Shown here: positions 62,776 through 64,000 of the stretch, piece by piece
Layout of the letters: each line of letters starts with the position of its first letter
Position numbering within the stretch: position 1 is the first letter of the stretch
Assembly (NCBI RefSeq): GCF_003319095.1
Contig: NZ_QOHI01000002.1
Coordinates: 124,001-188,000 of the forward strand
Length of the DNA stretch: 64,000 bases
Source of the DNA: Blastococcus sp. TBT05-19
GTDB lineage: Bacteria > Actinomycetota > Actinomycetes > Mycobacteriales > Geodermatophilaceae
Reading direction: 5' to 3'
Notes under the pieces: model-generated
Told to the model about the DNA's origin: nothing
The model's input: the letters and a program-made list of their open reading frames with translations, nothing else
The model's database searches: none
Translations under genes and position numbers: made by a program

Positions 62776-64000
62776 TCATGCGCGCGGCGGCCGGACGGGC
62801 AGCAGGGCCCGGGGGTTCCTCGCGCGGACGGCGCCGGTCCAGAGCCCCGCGCCGTAGGCGAGGTCGTCGAGCCGACGTGCCAGAACGTGACGGAACGGTC
62901 CGGACCGCTCGCGGTGCGGCCACCAGGCGACCAGGCCGTCGGCCACGGCCACGGCGAGCACCCCGCGCCGGGCGCGGCGGGACAGGAGCGCGGCGGCGAC
63001 GGCGACCGGCCAGTGGTGGCGGGTGGCGGCGCGGGCCAGGGTCTGCCCGGAGGCGGCCAGCCCCCGCGCGGTGAGCGCCGCCGCGAGCGCCGCGGGCAGC
63101 GGCTCGCCCGGCCGCCGGAGCCGGCGAGCCAGCCGCAGCCCCGTCCCCCCGAGCACGCCTCCCGCCGCGACGCGCCCCCACCGCCCGCCGGCCAGGGCGA
63201 GCGCCCAGGTCAGCGCGGTCTCCGGCGCGAGCACCACCGGCGCCACCGCGCCACCGTGCCGGTCGGCCAGCAGGGCCGCGCCCGTGCCGTAGAACGCGCG
63301 GCGGCGCAGCCACTCGCCGAGCGCGGCCGGGTGCTCGTGCGCCACCTCGGCGGCCGGCTCGTAGCGCACCCGCCACCCGGCAGCGGTCAGCCGCCAGACC
63401 AGGTCGACGTCCTCCGCCACCCGCATCGCCGGGTCGAACCCGCCGCCCACGGCCGCCCGCCGCACCAGCAGGGCGGCACTGGGCACGTAGGACACCGTCG
63501 TCAGCGGGCGGACCGCCGCGGGCCGCGCACCCATGTCGAGCGCGCCGGCGACGTCCTCGTAGGCGCTCGGCCACCCGCGGGCCGCGCCGTCGAGCGGGAC
63601 GATCCGCGGGGCGACGACGGCCAGCCGGGGATCGGCGAGGTGCGGCAGCAGCCGGGCCAGCCAGCCGGGGCGCGGCACGCAGTCGGAGTCGAGGAACGCG
63701 ACGACGTCGGTCGTCGCCGCGGCCAGCCCGGCGTTGCGGGCGGCGGCCGGGCCGCGGGACGACGGGTGCCGGACCACGCGCACCCCGGCCGGCACCGCGA
63801 CCGGCGCGCGCGACCCGTCGTCGACCATGACCACCGGCAGCGCCGCCGTGGCCGGGTCCGCCCGGAGCGCGTCGAGCAGCCGGGCGAGCTCCGCGGGGCG
63901 GTCGCGCACCGGGATCACCACGGTCACCGCGGCGTCCCCGCCCGGCACGAGCGAGGGGTGGGCGACCCCGGCGTCGAGCAGGCGCGCGGCCAGGGCGGCC
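62776..64000 (-). CDS. mftF: Mycofactocin glycosyltransferase (MftF-like), 5' end outside the window
   Basis: 408 residues visible; the open frame runs to the right edge, so the N-terminus is missing. It begins (from the edge) with AALAARLLDAGVAHP, then a GT2 domain: VTVVIPVRDRPAELARLLDA, VVMVDDGS, SRGPAAARNAG, VVAFLDSDCVPRPGWLARLL and the acceptor-site RVAEDVDLVWRL. This layout, a short N-terminal module then GT2, is that of MftF, which adds glucose units to mycofactocin. If right, the mycofactocin genes mftA-E lie just to the right. Confidence 0.82.
   Translation of the reverse strand, partial: AALAARLLDAGVAHPSLVPGGDAAVTVVIPVRDRPAELARLLDALRADPATAALPVVMVDDGSRAPVAVPAGVRVVRHPSSRGPAAARNAGLAAATTDVVAFLDSDCVPRPGWLARLLPHLADPRLAVVAPRIVPLDGAARGWPSAYEDVAGALDMGARPAAVRPLTTVSYVPSAALLVRRAAVGGGFDPAMRVAEDVDLVWRLTAAGWRVRYEPAAEVAHEHPAALGEWLRRRAFYGTGAALLADRHGGAVAPVVLAPETALTWALALAGGRWGRVAAGGVLGGTGLRLARRLRRPGEPLPAALAAALTARGLAASGQTLARAATRHHWPVAVAAALLSRRARRGVLAVAVADGLVAWWPHRERSGPFRHVLARRLDDLAYGAGLWTGAVRARNPRALLPVRPPRA

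Overview
The window is GC-rich chromosomal DNA from an actinobacterium. Supporting signs are heavy use of GTG starts, GTGA/ATGA start-stop overlaps, a GTP-type PEP carboxykinase, DtxR/IdeR-type iron boxes, a SAM-IV-type riboswitch, an RpfB/RipA-style NlpC/P60 protein, a mycothiol-era Rv2466c-like oxidoreductase, and what looks like mycofactocin glycosyltransferase MftF at the right edge. A member of the Geodermatophilaceae (Blastococcus/Geodermatophilus/Modestobacter) is my best guess; this is inference from gene content, not a computed placement.

Layout. 1-8.7 kb: start of an acVLRF1-like gene (cut by the edge), an MFS exporter, pckG, an ArsR/SRPBCC pair with its own operator, two small proteins, a nitronate monooxygenase, a FrnE-type DsbA protein, an FKBP isomerase and a second MFS exporter. 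8.8-15.4 kb: GH13 alpha-glucosidase, cupin, MFS exporter, GT4 glycosyltransferase, a MerR/beta-clamp fusion and a small DUF6188-like gene bracketed by two related 55-nt hairpins. 15.4-21.2 kb: acyl-CoA dehydrogenase, NudK-type NUDIX, acetoacetyl-CoA synthetase, DUF2237, glutathione peroxidase and an Rv2466c-like protein with one active-site Cys. 21.2-25.4 kb: a ferric-siderophore ABC importer in two transcription units, each behind an iron box.

26.4-31.6 kb is the accessory island: a secreted 1180-residue Rhs/YD-repeat protein, then on the same strand a 57-residue two-TM gene, a broken copy of another two-TM gene, an orphan Rhs C-terminal module, a 74-residue two-TM gene and a 67-residue two-TM gene. 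This has the layout of a polymorphic-toxin locus with displaced tips and a bank of small membrane proteins that are candidate immunity genes. Its base composition is visibly more AT-rich than the flanks around 27.7-28.2 kb.

31.9-44.5 kb: small membrane protein, thioesterase, MscS channel with a Pro/Thr-rich partner, zinc alcohol dehydrogenase, the riboswitch-controlled metY-metX-aldolase operon, gamma carbonic anhydrase, glutamate dehydrogenase, NAD(P)HX dehydratase, histidine phosphatase, YdeI-like protein and a NlpC/P60 hydrolase. 44.6-56.3 kb: hypothetical membrane and Cys-rich proteins, tldE/tldD, MBL-fold hydrolase, cupin, a second ArsR/SRPBCC pair with two operator copies, an amidohydrolase, a DedA-HAD-hydrolase operon and a DUF222/HNH protein. 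56.3-61.4 kb: a coxS-coxL-coxM-coxG molybdenum hydroxylase operon of the form II (AYRGAGR) type. 61.5-64 kb: an MFS exporter and a 5'-truncated mftF-like gene. I saw no tRNA, rRNA, CRISPR array or insertion sequence.
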